Source: Ariolimax columbianus (Eukaryota; Mollusca; Gastropoda; Stylommatophora; Arionidae). Taken from it: a stretch of 64,000 bases of DNA. Below are positions 44,988-55,889 of the stretch, piece by piece; within the stretch, counting starts at the first letter, position 1; each line of letters starts with the position of its first letter. The notes below the pieces were generated by a model. The model searched no databases, was not told the DNA's origin, and was given only the letters and a program-made list of their open reading frames with translations. The stretch covers positions 34,656,386 through 34,720,385 of the forward strand of contig JAVGWX010000011.1 of the NCBI GenBank assembly GCA_036924085.1, written 5' to 3'. Made by a program: the position numbers and the translations under genes.

Positions 44988-45990
44988 CTAAACACTACTG
45001 ATTTTACACGATGGTGTAGCTAGCCTCATGCACAACCCTATTGAGTCACATTTTACAGTGGCATATTCTTTACATCTTTGGCCGGGATCCACGTACTTAC
45101 TTTCCGTGTCGCACATCATTCCTCCAGTATTCAGCCACATAGATTGCCAGATTGCCCTGTCACTGTCAGTCAGCAGATCATCCATGCTACAAGTCTCCAG
45201 GAGGTTTGGGCAGATCATCAGATGGTTCTGGTCTTGTGTTACTCCACATTCGCTTGTTTCATCATCCCTGTATCTACATTTTTCAGGTTTTTCCTGCATC
45301 GTGATACACCAGTTCGAAGTCTATTTAGTGACTTCCATGTTGTGTAGGACAGGAAATGTCCAGGCGCAGGTTCCTCCCGTAACTCGATCAAGAGAACTTG
45401 TGTCATCTGGTATGCGTCGTTTCCCTGGACTAGTCTGTAGGGACTTGGTTGATTGTAAGAAACTTCGTCTTGACTTTAGTCTTGCGCGCTGCACCTGATG
45501 TCCTAACATAGTGTCTTGCGTCATTTACATGTTCTCTTTATCTCTGAACGCGACAGTTCATCGCATCTCTGGTGGACCTATGCCGATTATGGGGTATATT
45601 TTTTCAGTTGGTGTAGGCATCTAGTAACTATACGGTTTGTCTCATTTATTGCTGAATCTATATGTTTGACATGCGCAGAGTTCTTCCAGACTGGTGCGGC
45701 GTACTCAGCTACAGAGAAACACAGAGCGAGTGCTGATGTTCTGGGGACATCTGGCTTTGCTCCCCATTTTGTGACAGTTTTCGTATGATACTATTTCTCG
45801 CATGTATTTTCTGTTTTGTCTCCTGGCAATGAACAGCGTGCTGACCAACTTTACTCCCGCGTAATTGAGGGCCGTGCTGTGTTCGAGATCCCGTCCTTGC
45901 CATTTGATCTTGGATCCACACGGGATGTAGACATGCTTATAAAAAATGTGTGAAAACCTCCGTTACTACGGTGCAGTGCTTGCATTTCGA
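44988..45990 (-). pseudogene. LINE C-terminus with CxxC-HLxxCP motif
   Basis: The last frame (45299-44988) reads CRYRDDETSECGVTQDQNHL, MICPNLLETC, DLLTDSDRAIWQSMWLN: the Zn-binding C-G-xxx-HLxxCP terminus and the TDRAI-xxxW tail of some endonuclease-RT LINEs. Upstream to 45990, broken frames follow the AxYAAPVW / Rxxx-L arrangement. The 2985-3070 fragment matches 45637-45725. Confidence 0.68.
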
Positions 45991-46040
45991 TTTAGGCAGG
46001 AAAGGATAACTCCGCCGCAATTTACTTCCCTTCAATTTTA

Positions 46041-46136
46041 AGCCATCTTTTGACGAGGCGCATCACATTAAGCCATCTTTTGACGAGGCGCATCACATTA
46101 AGCCATCTTTTGACGAGGCGCATCACATTAAGCCAT
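46041..46136. repeat. 30-bp tandem repeat, ~3.2 units
   Basis: Perfect copies of AGCCATCTTTTGACGAGGCG then CATCACATTA at 46041, 46071 and 46101. Confidence 0.95.
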
Positions 46137-46452
46137 GAACAATAGTCGTTTTGGTTATATTAGGTCGTCTTAGCTAGCCATTCAAAACGATAATTGGCAT
46201 ACGTTCTGGAACATTTGAGCAGCGCTTAAATCTGATTTTAGAAGTGTCTAACTTCTGATCCTCCGTCCCCGTAGAGACGGAGCGAGATGGGTCCAAAGAT
46301 GAGCAAACTTCCGGCTTCTTAATAAAAGTCACGTGTTTGCAGAACAGACATCCAACACCAGAAGGAGCGCGCTGCTCACTGGCTTACTGGCATGACAGGG
46401 CTTCCCTCACGGTGCAGTGTAGGGGGCGACAACATTCTTCTGGACGTGGACT

Positions 46453-46693
46453 GGAGGTAATGTCGGAGGGTGGACTACGAGCCAAGGTAGTAGCAGAGGG
46501 TGGACTGCGGGCCAAGGTAATGTCAGAGTGGACTGCGGACCAAGGTCGTGTCAGAGGGTGGACTGCAGCCCAAGATAATGTTAGAGGGTGGACTGCAGGT
46601 CAAGGTAATGTCAGAGGGTGGACTGCGGGTCAAGGTAATGTCAGAGGGTGGACTGCGGGTCAAGGTAATGTCAGAGGGTGGACTACGGACCAC
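46453..46693. repeat. 30-bp minisatellite, 8 units
   Basis: GTAATGTCAGAGGGTGGACT then GCGGGTCAAG units; the last four are most uniform. In-frame translation (VRGWTAGQGN per unit) sits in a 149-codon ORF at 46337-46786 that I regard as a by-product of the repeat. Confidence 0.93.
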
Positions 46694-46899
46694 ATACGGA
46701 TATATCTAGTGAACTTGTGTTGTAATAATACAATTGACAGGTCTTCACAATTGTCTAACTGGGGGTACCCGAGTTGTCCAGGATAATTATGCAAGTATTG
46801 CATTTTTAGTGTCTTAATTTATCAATAGTGCCTGTGGGTCTGAAAGGGGAGGAAAGAATAGCACCACTGTAGTCTGCCGGCTGTGTTGCAAGATGTGGC

Positions 46900-47100
46900 T
46901 AAGGATGGTTAGGCATGGGGCTGGATGCCCTATCACGTAGAAACGTTGAGGCCGAAGATAGAGCACATTGAATGAGTTGACAGCAGTCAGCTACTCTTAG
47001 CGAACCAGAGTTGACTGAGAGCCTATTCTAGCTAAGGCAATTGGGAAGGCAAATCCGGTACTCTAAACAAACCGGATGTGTTGGACCAAAAGGAGCATAT
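46900..47100 (+). repeat. Interspersed repeat with CCGGATGTGTTGGACC core
   Basis: Shares GGCAAATCCGGTACTC and CGGATGTGTTGGACCAAAAG with family D and with 59030-59110, suggesting a related retroposon or LINE 3' UTR fragment. Confidence 0.5.
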
Positions 47101-47104
47101 ATCA

Positions 47105-48120
47105 TCAGTCCCGTAACCTGAAAGGCCACTGGGGCACCAATACTACATACTGTTGGACCAGTTCCCACCACTCCACTTGGTTTTGTGCCAGGATGTTTGT
47201 TATAGCTACGGGCGGCCTTCCTGTCCACTCTCTGATGTTGTCTTCCCATCTCTTTCTCTGTCTTCCCCTCTTACGCCTCCCAGGCACAGTACTTTGCAGG
47301 ACCGTCTTGGTCAACCCAGACGATCTTGAAACATGCCCATACTGTGGGAGCTTGTATGATTTTACCATTCTCAATAGGTCTTTATAGTGGCCGACCTTTC
47401 TTTTAACGGTGTTTCCCATCTGTCTTACTCATGACGTGGTCTAGATACGAAATGCCGATGATACGACGCAGACATCTCATCTCCATTGCTCAAGTTCTTC
47501 GTTCTAGATCCGCTGTTAGAGTCCAACTTTTGCACGCGTAAAGGTACACGGAAGTGACAAGTGCATACATTAAACTCAACTTGGATTTCAGGTTGATGCT
47601 TTTGTCCCTCCATATCTGCCTCAGTTTGTTCTGAGCAGACATGGTTCTTGTCCGAATCTCAGTTCTGGAACCTTCCGCAACCATCAGTGATCCCAGGTAT
47701 TTAAACTGTTTAACAACTTGCAATGGTTCGTCTTTGATCGCAATCTGACTTGTTAGGCTCTCTGGAACGTTGACCATGATTTTACTCTTCTCTGTACTAA
47801 TTTCCATTCGAAACCGTTGAGCGGCATTGTCAAGGTTTGATATTAGACTCGCAAGTTCTCGCTATGTTCCAGTCAGCCCGGTAATGTCAAGGTTTGATAT
47901 TAGACTCGCAAGTTCTCGCTATGTTCCAGTCAACCCGGTAATGTCAAGGTTTGATATTAGACTCGCAAGTTCTCGCTATGTTCCAGTCAACCCGGTAATG
48001 TCAAGGTTTGATATTAGACTCGCAAGTTCTCGCTATGTTCCAGTCAACCCGGTAATGTCATCAGTAAACCGGAGATTGGTGAATGTACGACTACCAATGC
48101 TGACACTAAACACGTAATCC
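47105..48120 (-). pseudogene. LINE RT with a repeat in its palm domain
   Basis: From the top: TFTNLRFTDDITGLTGT (catalytic FTDD at about 48070-48060), four tandem copies of a 19-residue block, then RFRMEISTEKSKIMVN, VVKQFKYLGSLMVAEGSRTE, LVTSVYLYACKSWTLTADLE, and below 47460 QYGHVSRSSGLTKTVLQSTV, RRKRGRQRKRWEDNIREWTG. A frameshift lies near 47490. Each repeat unit carries the same in-frame stop, so the stop predates or was spread by the amplification. Confidence 0.87.
47827..48065. repeat. 57-bp minisatellite within RT catalytic region
   Basis: Four units of ATGTCAAGGTTTGATATTAG and so on; minus-strand translation of each is ITGLTGT-stop-RELASLISNLD. Located directly after the FTDD catalytic motif. 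Confidence 0.95.
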
Positions 48121-48359
48121 TCCAGAACTTCGGACATGATACGTTCAATAGCGCCTCATCCTTGTAAACTGAGACACGATGTTCGTTTTAAAACGAACAT
48201 CCAAGCAGAAGTAGAAACCATTACGGTACAAAAAACTCCCAACAGATTTATAGGTCAACAATTAACATATTTCTTGAAGACCTATTTCCACGTAGAGCTC
48301 CAATGGTTAGGGTAGATAATCAATCAAGGTCAAGATCATTTTCTGTATGGTTAAAATAT

Positions 48360-49080
48360 AATTAAACGGTGCGGGCGAATGGCGCAAGTGTTTTCGTCGG
48401 AGTCCTATTTGGTCGCTAGCCTCACCTACCTAGGCAGTACTCTCATTAGAGAGGCCAATATCTACTGTGAGGCCAATAACAGGATCGCTAAGGCGAGCTC
48501 TGTGTTGTAAGGCTCCAAGCAAACGTCTGGAATTGACAAGGCGTCAGTGTTGCCACCAAGGTAAGGGTGCATCGTGGTGCGGTGTTTTCCACTTTGCTTC
48601 ATGCCTGTGAGACATGGACAGTGTATAGCAGACATGCCAAACAGCTCAACCGTTTTTACTTGAGCTGTCTACGTAGGCTGCCCTGGTTCAGGTGACAGGA
48701 CAAGGTGCCTAACTCTCGAGATCCTTGGCAAAACTAACATGTTGAGCATCTATACACTCCTGAGAATAGCTCAGCTAAGGTGGACGGGAAACGCTAAGAG
48801 AATCCTTGAAATTGTCTCTGAAAAGCTTCAGAATTGATGTCACTTCCTGTGAGATGCTTACACAAGACCGTACCAACTGACGCTCTAGTATCACGGAGGA
48901 TCAGCGAAAGCGTTTCCACAGCCGGCTGCCCAGAATGTGGCAGGGTATGCCGTTCCAGGATTGCTATTTACAGCCATCATCCCGCAGCACAAGTCTTATC
49001 CTTCCGCCATCTTCGCTTGCGATGGGCAGCTATTATTATTTGTCATTCTGGTTGTCGAACGCAATACAGTACAATGATCA
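48360..49080 (+). pseudogene. LINE RT C-terminus with C2H2 finger
   Basis: LTYLGSTLIREANIYCEANN, RIAKASSVL, HGQCIADMPNSSTVFT-like, NMLSIYTLLRIAQLRWTGNA, then the finger CPECGRVCRSRIAIYSHH at about 48927. Same family as 24878-25510 on the minus strand. Frameshifts throughout. Confidence 0.8.
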
Positions 49081-49089
49081 CAATGCCTA

Positions 49090-49705
49090 TACTGCCTTTG
49101 TAAATGTTTAAAAAATAATCATATGATCCTTGCATTTGTAGATTTTTTGGTTCTAACTAAACAAAAACCTTACAGGAATAGCCAGAAATCTCTACGTCAA
49201 ATATGGAGCACGAGATGTGAGCGTGCACAAGCAACATATTCGCTCATTACTACACAATACTAGCTGGGGTTGCCAGCGATAACAATGGACGTATTGCCGA
49301 TTAAAGTCCTGTCAACCCACACATCTCAACCCTCAATCCCCTGTCTAGATTAAGTTATGCAGACCACCGATTGTGTCATTTTCACGCCAATTATCATATT
49401 GAGCTCATACGGGCAATTTATTGGGGTAACAACTCTGAATTGTCTATACTACCTTTATAAAGGTTTAGAAAAATCGTATACAATTTTCCTTTTAAGCTTG
49501 CTGGTTCTGATGTAGACTCAAGACCTCTCAGGGATACATGAAAGGGGATCCACAAATCTGTGACACCAGAAACTTACTTGGAATCCTGGTATTCAAAAGG
49601 GCATGTTAATGTCTGTTGCCATGTAGCCAAAGGATATCCGTAGTAGGTATTTTTAAACGGCATGCGGCTTACTAGGCCTGGGGGAATGTACAAATAATTT
49701 TGTTT
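49090..49705. other. No recognised feature
   Basis: No coding or repeat signature recognised. Confidence 0.45.
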
Positions 49706-49714
49706 CGATTTTTA

Positions 49715-50030
49715 ACTAGAATTTTGATTTGTGCCCGGGCCGTAAAGCACACTCTCTTCGATTTCTAACTGCCGATTGGTTTTTAACGTGCTCGACGCTG
49801 AACACTGGTGTCCGATCTCACTACCCAGAGATAGGGGGATTTTTACCAGAACATCCACGTGACAAAATGCCAGTCTCCACCGTGATTCGAACCCGCGACC
49901 TCCAAACACCTTACCTCGAGACCACTGAGCCCCCAGGGGACGCTTGAAAATTGTGGGACTCGAACGCCCCATTTTCGCTTCTTAAGAGGCGAGTTGTTAC
50001 CTCTCAGCTATAACCACCCCCTCGTCGTTG
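49715..50030 (-). mobile_element. Composite tRNA-derived SINE, two heads in tandem
   Basis: On the minus strand the first head is GGTTATAGCTGAGAGGTAAC with GGGCGTTCGAGTCCCAC (B box). It is followed by a second head GGGGGCTCAGTGGTCTCGAG with CGGGTTCGAATCACG (B box) and a 180-bp body. The first head alone is echoed at 3810-3880 (minus) and weakly at 57780-57830. Either a dimeric SINE or one SINE inserted beside another. Confidence 0.7.
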
Positions 50031-50619
50031 ACTCTCATATCTATTCCCTTCACAAATGTGGCATCTGCTTCCTTCCCGTCTCTCTCGTAACCATGGAGTT
50101 GATCCCTCAGCTAGATAAACTAGGAATGTCGCTGTTATTCTGCTCCATCCACAAAGCTAACTTTTTCGATCAGCTGATGCTTATGCATAACATCCGTTGT
50201 ATTGCGTAAATGTCCGTCGTGTACTCCCGTGCCACTTGGGCCTTCAACTTCCGACTTCAATGGTTGAGGATGTTTTCTTCCATAAGTAGATTGCCAAACT
50301 AGGCTTATGTGATCTGCCTGACCACGTTTTTAATTCGAGCTTTTTTACCTTAGCCTTTGTTCTTTCTGGAACGTCCGCAAGGCAGCGGTGGTTTGGTGTA
50401 ACCTTCACATGGATGGATAGAGGACGAAAGCAAAGACTTGAGATAAGAAAATCGTTTAGCTCTTGAGGGGGGGATGGATTGGTGCGAACCAGGGTCTGTA
50501 CCACTCGCCGGTGGGCACTGCGTCCACACCTAAAGGGTTCCATCTACTCATCAGCCCCTTAGTCTGACCCCTCTCTCACAGAACCAACAAGCTATATTAC
50601 CGTTTGTCTGACTGTCTGC

Positions 50620-50965
50620 TAATTAACAGATGCCTGCGAAGGATAGTGGGCCTAACGTGGCGTGACACGGCGAGGAATGAAGATCTACGGGAAAGGAGCC
50701 AACACTAGAACAGCAAATTAAGCGAAGAAAATAGGTCTGGATAGGACATACTCTACGGAAGGCACCGTCCAACATAGCCAGACATGCTCTTACATGAAAT
50801 CTTCAGAACAAGAGAAAGAGAGGTAGACCCAAAAAATGCACGAAGAAGAGAATGTGAGAAGAAACTAAGATTAAACGACAATGCTTGGAGAGAGGCAAAA
50901 AGTGCAGCCTAAGACCGTGTATGCTGGCGGGGATGTTGTCAATGGACTATGCACCGGTTTGGTAA
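50620..50965 (+). pseudogene. LINE RT C-terminal remnant
   Basis: INRCLRRIVGLTWRDTARNE, DLRERSQH, then ILYGRHRPTxPDMLLHE and RERERPKKCTKKRM. Family of 17590-18060 and 35340-36000. Confidence 0.72.
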
Positions 50966-51199
50966 ATTAATTGATTGTCGGTCTGTCCTCCCTCACACGG
51001 ACATATACATACTCATGAATAGGCAATTCGAGGTAGTCCCATAGCAAATACTGCCGCTTTGGGCGAAGTGTTGGACCAGGGACCTTCAGTCTTTATTGAC
51101 CCAAGCACCCTTTTCTCCATTTGCCAGAACGCCCTACTCAAAAGGTGCCTTCCAAAAATATGTATTGAGAATATTTAAGTTCTTCCTATGTTAGTACAT

Positions 51200-51780
51200 A
51201 CACATTTAGTTGGGTTATATTTGTAGTGGGCCCATTAGCCTTGGTTGGCAGCCAATCTAAGAGAAGGTAAACTCTCTCTAAACCCGGGTAGACGAAGCTC
51301 GTTAGTCTGTTCAGGCAGTTCGCCTAGGAGAGGAGGAACTCTGATTTTAAATCCACACGTCCCAGAGAGTACTGGCTAGTCTTTGGACGATGAGAGTATC
51401 ATCGGATGTCTCGAGTAACTAGCATCTGCCGGCAACGACTCCACTGCCTTGTAGAAACCTAGGGAGAGGGTTGGGCTACGTAAGTAAACCCAGACAGAAA
51501 ATCCGGAGTAGTAGCACTTCAGGCGGATGGTTTCAAAATTGCGAACTCATTCCGGCAGTTCCTGCAACTGAGCTGGTGTCAAATTGTCATGCTTTGCACT
51601 CCTTTGGATTACACCAGCGAGACCGAGAGGGGGATCCTGCAGTTTGGGCAGCCCAGGGACTCCAAATTCAGCACCCAGACTTGCGCCCTGAGGTGCTACT
51701 CACAGGGTGCCACGCGCATGGTCTGCAAAGATTGAAACGCCTATGCATTTGTAGTGTTTTACAAATTTAAGAGTAATAGA
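51200..51780 (+). other. Unclassified repeat-like sequence
   Basis: CTCTAAACCCGGGTAGACGA and CTTTGGACGATGAGAGTATC-type phrases look like a LINE UTR, but I cannot tie them to a coding region. The 99-codon ORF 51471-51770 is not recognised. Confidence 0.3.
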
Positions 51781-51984
51781 ACATGGTGATGTATGTTAAA
51801 CCTTGAATCATCATCATGTGTCCTGTCGGTTAGCCTTTGCGATCATGGATCTCCCCTTCTCTTATCACAGGTGTCGTTTATCAGTTCCGCCGTTTCACCA
51901 TTCCCTCAAAGGCACTGGTCGAGCACGCAAGTCTTAGAGGCTTGGTTGGTTGTGCCAGAGTTCAGCTTTTGTTATCTGAGGGTG

Positions 51985-52873
51985 GTTGTTTGTCCACAAT
52001 GAGTACGGTTACTCTTTTGGTGCGCCGTGAAAGGGATGTTAAGTGGTGGGTTGTAGTAGCTTTCCACACATCCCGAGCGTGCTGGTGATGGTAGACCGGA
52101 GATCTTCAGGTGGTTGTGCTGTGCTTGACATCATCTGAGTGTCGGTCACTACTACGGGGATCACGTCGTTAGCCAGACTGTCATGAAAACATCCCTTTTC
52201 CAGCGTTGGTGACGTTCAGTATGTTTTGGCTGACCCTGACTAACATGTCCAATTAGTCTGTTTTGCCTGACCCTGACTAACATGTCAGATCAGTATGTTT
52301 TGCCTGACTAACATGCCTAATCAGTATGTTTTACCTGACCCTGACTAACATGTCCAATCAGTCTGTTTTGCCTGACCCTGACTAACATGTCCAATCAGTC
52401 TGTTTTGCCTGACCCTGACTAACATGTCCGATCAGTATGTTTTGCCTGACCCTGACTAACATGTCTGACCAGTATGTTTTGCCTGACCCTGACTAACATG
52501 TCCGATCAGTATGTTTTGTCTGACCCTGACTAACATGTCCGATCAGTATGTTTTGCCTGACCCTGACTAACATGTCTAATCAGTATGTTTTACCTGACCC
52601 TGACTAACATGTCCAATCAGTATGTTTTGCCTGACCCAGACTAACATGTCTAATCAGTATGTTTTGCATGACCCTGACTAACATGTCCGATCAGTATGTT
52701 TTGCCTGACCCTGACTAACATGTCCGATCAGTATGTTTTGCCTGACCCTGACTAACATGTCCGATCAGTATGTTTTGCCTGACCCTGACTAACATGTCCG
52801 ATCAGTATGTTTTACCTGATCCTGACCAACATGTCCAATCGGTATGTTTTACCTGATCAGACGTTAGTCACCT
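51985..52873 (+). mobile_element. Minisatellite-bearing interspersed element, copy 2
   Basis: The left part (CCACAATGAGTACGGTTACT, TAAGTGGTGGGTTGTAGTAG, GTCACTACTACGGGGATCAC) is collinear with 1628-1850. A 37-bp array follows, and the right end CAGACGTTAGTC matches copy 1. Flanks differ beyond these ends. Confidence 0.72.
52217..52868. repeat. 37-bp minisatellite, about 17 units
   Basis: Same unit as 1893-2172, with more copies. One unit near 52290 lacks CCCTGA. The most uniform stretch is 52680-52800. Confidence 0.96.
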
Positions 52874-53185
52874 CACACATATTGCGGATGGGTACACAGC
52901 TTGCAACCTGACTGTTTTGTCGGTTACAATTGACAACAGTGTAGACAGCACCATATTCGTGCTCTGAGCTGCAAGCTCTCGAACCACTCGGGTGCTGGAA
53001 GTGCAGTGGTGCTGTATCAGGACACCGAACAATGGCCGTTTTATAGAGACGAACAATAGGAGCCTACTGTCATTTCCTTGCGTATTAAAGATTCAACGAG
53101 CCGGCAACCATCTATTCCCGCTGCACACGAGAATGAGCTGAATCGATCGTTATACTTTCATCATTGAGCCTTTGGCGATATGCCT

Positions 53186-53222
53186 GGGGTGGGGGGCGGG
53201 GCGGGGGGGGGGTGGGGTGGCG
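53186..53222 (+). repeat. G-rich tract, G-quadruplex-prone
   Basis: GGGGTGGGGGGCGGGGCGGG followed by further G runs: at least five runs of four or more G within 37 bp. Confidence 0.85.
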
Positions 53223-53484
53223 TCACAAGGGAACACCACTCGTGTACTGGTGTTTTCCCTTTATCAGATAACATTTATGGGGAGTGTTTCTAGAAGTTTC
53301 TTTTAAATGCATTTGAACTTCTACACCCGACCAACCGTTTGGAAGCCTCCTACACTCGACTAATGATAATAATTGTCACCCTATTTGTTGATGCGTTGGT
53401 ACAACGCTGCATTTGGTTTACTCTCATCGTCTCTAAGGAAAGACTGATTCCAGTAATGTACAGTGCGGATCAACGTAAGATTTC

Positions 53485-53740
53485 TTCTTCGTTCATCCTC
53501 AGATCAAGGTCCAGGTTTCTCTTACAGGGGACACCGTTGTTTGTAACGCTATTTTATCTCCATACAACTTTTGTTTCATGTCTGTCTCACGAGGCCAGCA
53601 TTGGTCTCTCTTTTCCAGCGTGAAGCTTTGCAGGATGTGTTACACGGTCATGTCATGCTCCCCACATGGGCACCTGTCATATGTCCCAATCCTAATTTTG
53701 TTGTAAAGATGACCCTTGAGTCTGTTATGCCCTAAGAAAC
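53485..53740 (-). mobile_element. LINE-B 3' fragment
   Basis: Reverse complement: HNRLKGHLYNKIRIGTYDRC, the zinc knuckle region and the GAAACCTGGACCTTGATCTG terminus ending GATGAACGAAGAAG. 5'-truncated at the same NRLKGHL segment as the 3225 copy. Confidence 0.85.
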
Positions 53741-53799
53741 AGTTAGAGCTACTGGCATGACGAATTATTATTAACCTTGTTCTGTTCCTAGTTTCCTAC

Positions 53800-54060
53800 T
53801 TTACTGCACTACCGGCGTACCCATAGGTGCTGAGTAAATGGCGAAGGGTGTGCTTTCTGATGGTTCCTGCAGCTTTTTGGTTGTATACGCTACAAGGAAA
53901 GCGGTCATTCTATCAAACTCCAAGCCCGAAACAGGATCGACTCGTACACGAGATAAAAAAAACAACATCGGGTTGCTGTCCAATAAAAAAAACAGATCTA
54001 GTCCTACAGTGGATAACATATGAAAGCTGTGGGGAACCGGCGAAGACCTGAAACGCTCAG
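53800..54060 (-). pseudogene. Nimbus/I-like LINE C-terminal remnant
   Basis: SVYNQKAAGTIRKHTLRHLL then STYGYAG, corresponding to RRVYNQRATWTISIHTLRHL at 19.7 kb. Upstream frames are decayed. Confidence 0.62.
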
Positions 54061-54069
54061 TCTCCTTCA

Positions 54070-54385
54070 TGAACCTCACCAGGCTAGAAGCATAGCATCA
54101 GTTGACCGTGAACCTCACCAGGCTAGAAGCATAGCATCAGTTGACCGTGAACCTCACCAGGCTAGAAGAATAGCATCAGTTGACCGTGAACCTTACCGGA
54201 CTAGAAGCATAGCATCAGTTGACCGTGAACCTCACCGGGGTAGAAGCATAGCATCAGTTGACCGTGAACCTCACCAGGCTAGAAGAATAGCATCAGTTGA
54301 CCGTGAACCTTACCGGACTAGAAGTATAGCATCAGTTGATCGTGAACCTCATCGGACTACAAGCAAAGCATCAGTTGACCGAATA
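54070..54385. repeat. 39-bp minisatellite, 8 units
   Basis: GAACCTCACCAGGCTAGAAG then CATAGCATCAGTTGACCGT; in-frame EPHQARSIASVDR per unit within a 140-codon ORF (54020-54442). Two higher-order variants alternate (CAGGCTAGAAG and CGGACTAGAAG). No evidence that it is a protein. Confidence 0.95.
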
Positions 54386-54599
54386 AGAAGAATTGTATAC
54401 ACTTCTGTTTCGTCCTCACTTTTGCCCCAACCCGTTGGATAACAAAGTTATACAGTCTGTGAATTGTCGACATCATCATCTAACTAACAGTCATTGGTGA
54501 ACTTCAAATTGTCACTCATATCCGTATCTAGTGTCTCTGTAATTGTTGCACATGACGTCAGGATGTCAGCTCTTTCGTTGCATGAACCCCCAAAAAACG

Positions 54600-54770
54600 A
54601 GGGCGGTAGATGTTTAGCCCCTGCATGTTTGATGCCTCTACAACTACCATCCACTCATGCCTTAGTCAGCCCTCCCGATTGCGAGTCTGGCACAATGACT
54701 GTCGCTGTTAAAGCTTTGTGTCGCCGACCGCTGCAGCTCATGCACTGTCCAGCATCTTGTTCCTACACAT
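54600..54770 (-). mobile_element. Family D retroposon, fragment
   Basis: Reverse complement has AACAAGATGCTG and GCATGAGCTGCAGCGGTC, matching the 5' part of copies 1 and 2. It then diverges. Confidence 0.5.
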
Positions 54771-54774
54771 CTGT

Positions 54775-55880
54775 CAAAGGAAAACAAACATCTCACGAGC
54801 TGGATCGAATCAGTGACATCATGATTATAAATTGTCCGCTACAGTCCCCCAGCTCTGCCAACTAACCTACCGTAGCTCATACAAATGTTTCTGGATTTGT
54901 TGTACTCGTTATAAAATTGGTACTAGGGATTATGGGTATTGATATGAGGAGGATGCTAAGAATCACGTGGTACTGCTGTGATCGACATACGCTACCAACG
55001 GCGGGAATTTTGTTATTTTCATACTGCTAATCGCCCTTTCAACTTCTTTGTGGTGAGGTAAAATTAAAACATACGTTGCATATTCCGCTGTTTCTTTATC
55101 CAAAAAAATGTGCCTCATGCTATTCCCGGAAGCTTCTGTATTACTGTTGTGAGTCCAGATACCTCAACTGTCGCTTGTGTTTTATGTTACAGTGGTATGT
55201 TGTTTGCTCCCCATTCGGGTTCCGGTAATATAAGATCGACTCTTTGTCGATTAAGGATAAACATTTGGCATGACATAACGACAGAAAAGTGGTTTTTAAA
55301 GTTTGCGTGTTCCGCTGTCGATATTCTAAAATTACGGACTACGTGCTCTGGGCGTAAAATGCCAGTATCGATTTTTGGTAGTATCGATCTAGTGCATTTC
55401 AATGAGAGCGACAAATATCCAATGATTAAACGCGCGCGCATTGAAATCATTGACGATTTGCTGATGGCGATGGTTAGGTGACAGATGAAGAATATATTAA
55501 ACCTAATACATCATCACGTTCATTATAAATTTACAGCAGAAAATGTGAAGGGAAAAATTCAAGAGAAACACGCCTTCTTCACTCTGATCACCTCAGGGTA
55601 TATAGGCCATTAACCAACCTTCTCAAAGCAGACCGGAAATATGTGATTTCCCCCCGTTATTTCCAGAAACACAGAGGTTACTAATGCCTGCAATGAGTGT
55701 ACTTCTAAATACTGTCATAGCTTGCAGCGGATGATCTCTCATTTCTAACTAAATGCTCCTGAGACGTACACAATACAGAGCCTATGGCAGCAACAGCACA
55801 CCTCTCAACATCTGAAACGCCAAAATAAGAATTAACGAAGGGACTGGACTGAACAGATGGGTCATAGGGAACACGGGAAG
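54775..55880. other. No recognised element; unassigned 123-codon ORF
   Basis: The ORF 55110-55481 (+) is open on both strands and not recognised. No splice context or homology supports it. Confidence 0.35.
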
Positions 55881-55889
55881 GGAGGTCTA

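Noticed and set aside
46337..46786. 149-codon ORF with VRGWTAGQGN repeats
   Set aside because: Produced by a 30-bp tandem repeat; no independent coding evidence.
54020..54442. 140-codon ORF with EPHQARSIASVDR repeats
   Set aside because: Produced by a 39-bp tandem repeat next to a LINE remnant; no homology outside the repeat.
55110..55481. 123-codon unassigned ORF as a host gene
   Set aside because: No recognisable family, no splice borders, and an 87-codon ORF lies on the other strand; within chance expectation for 64 kb.
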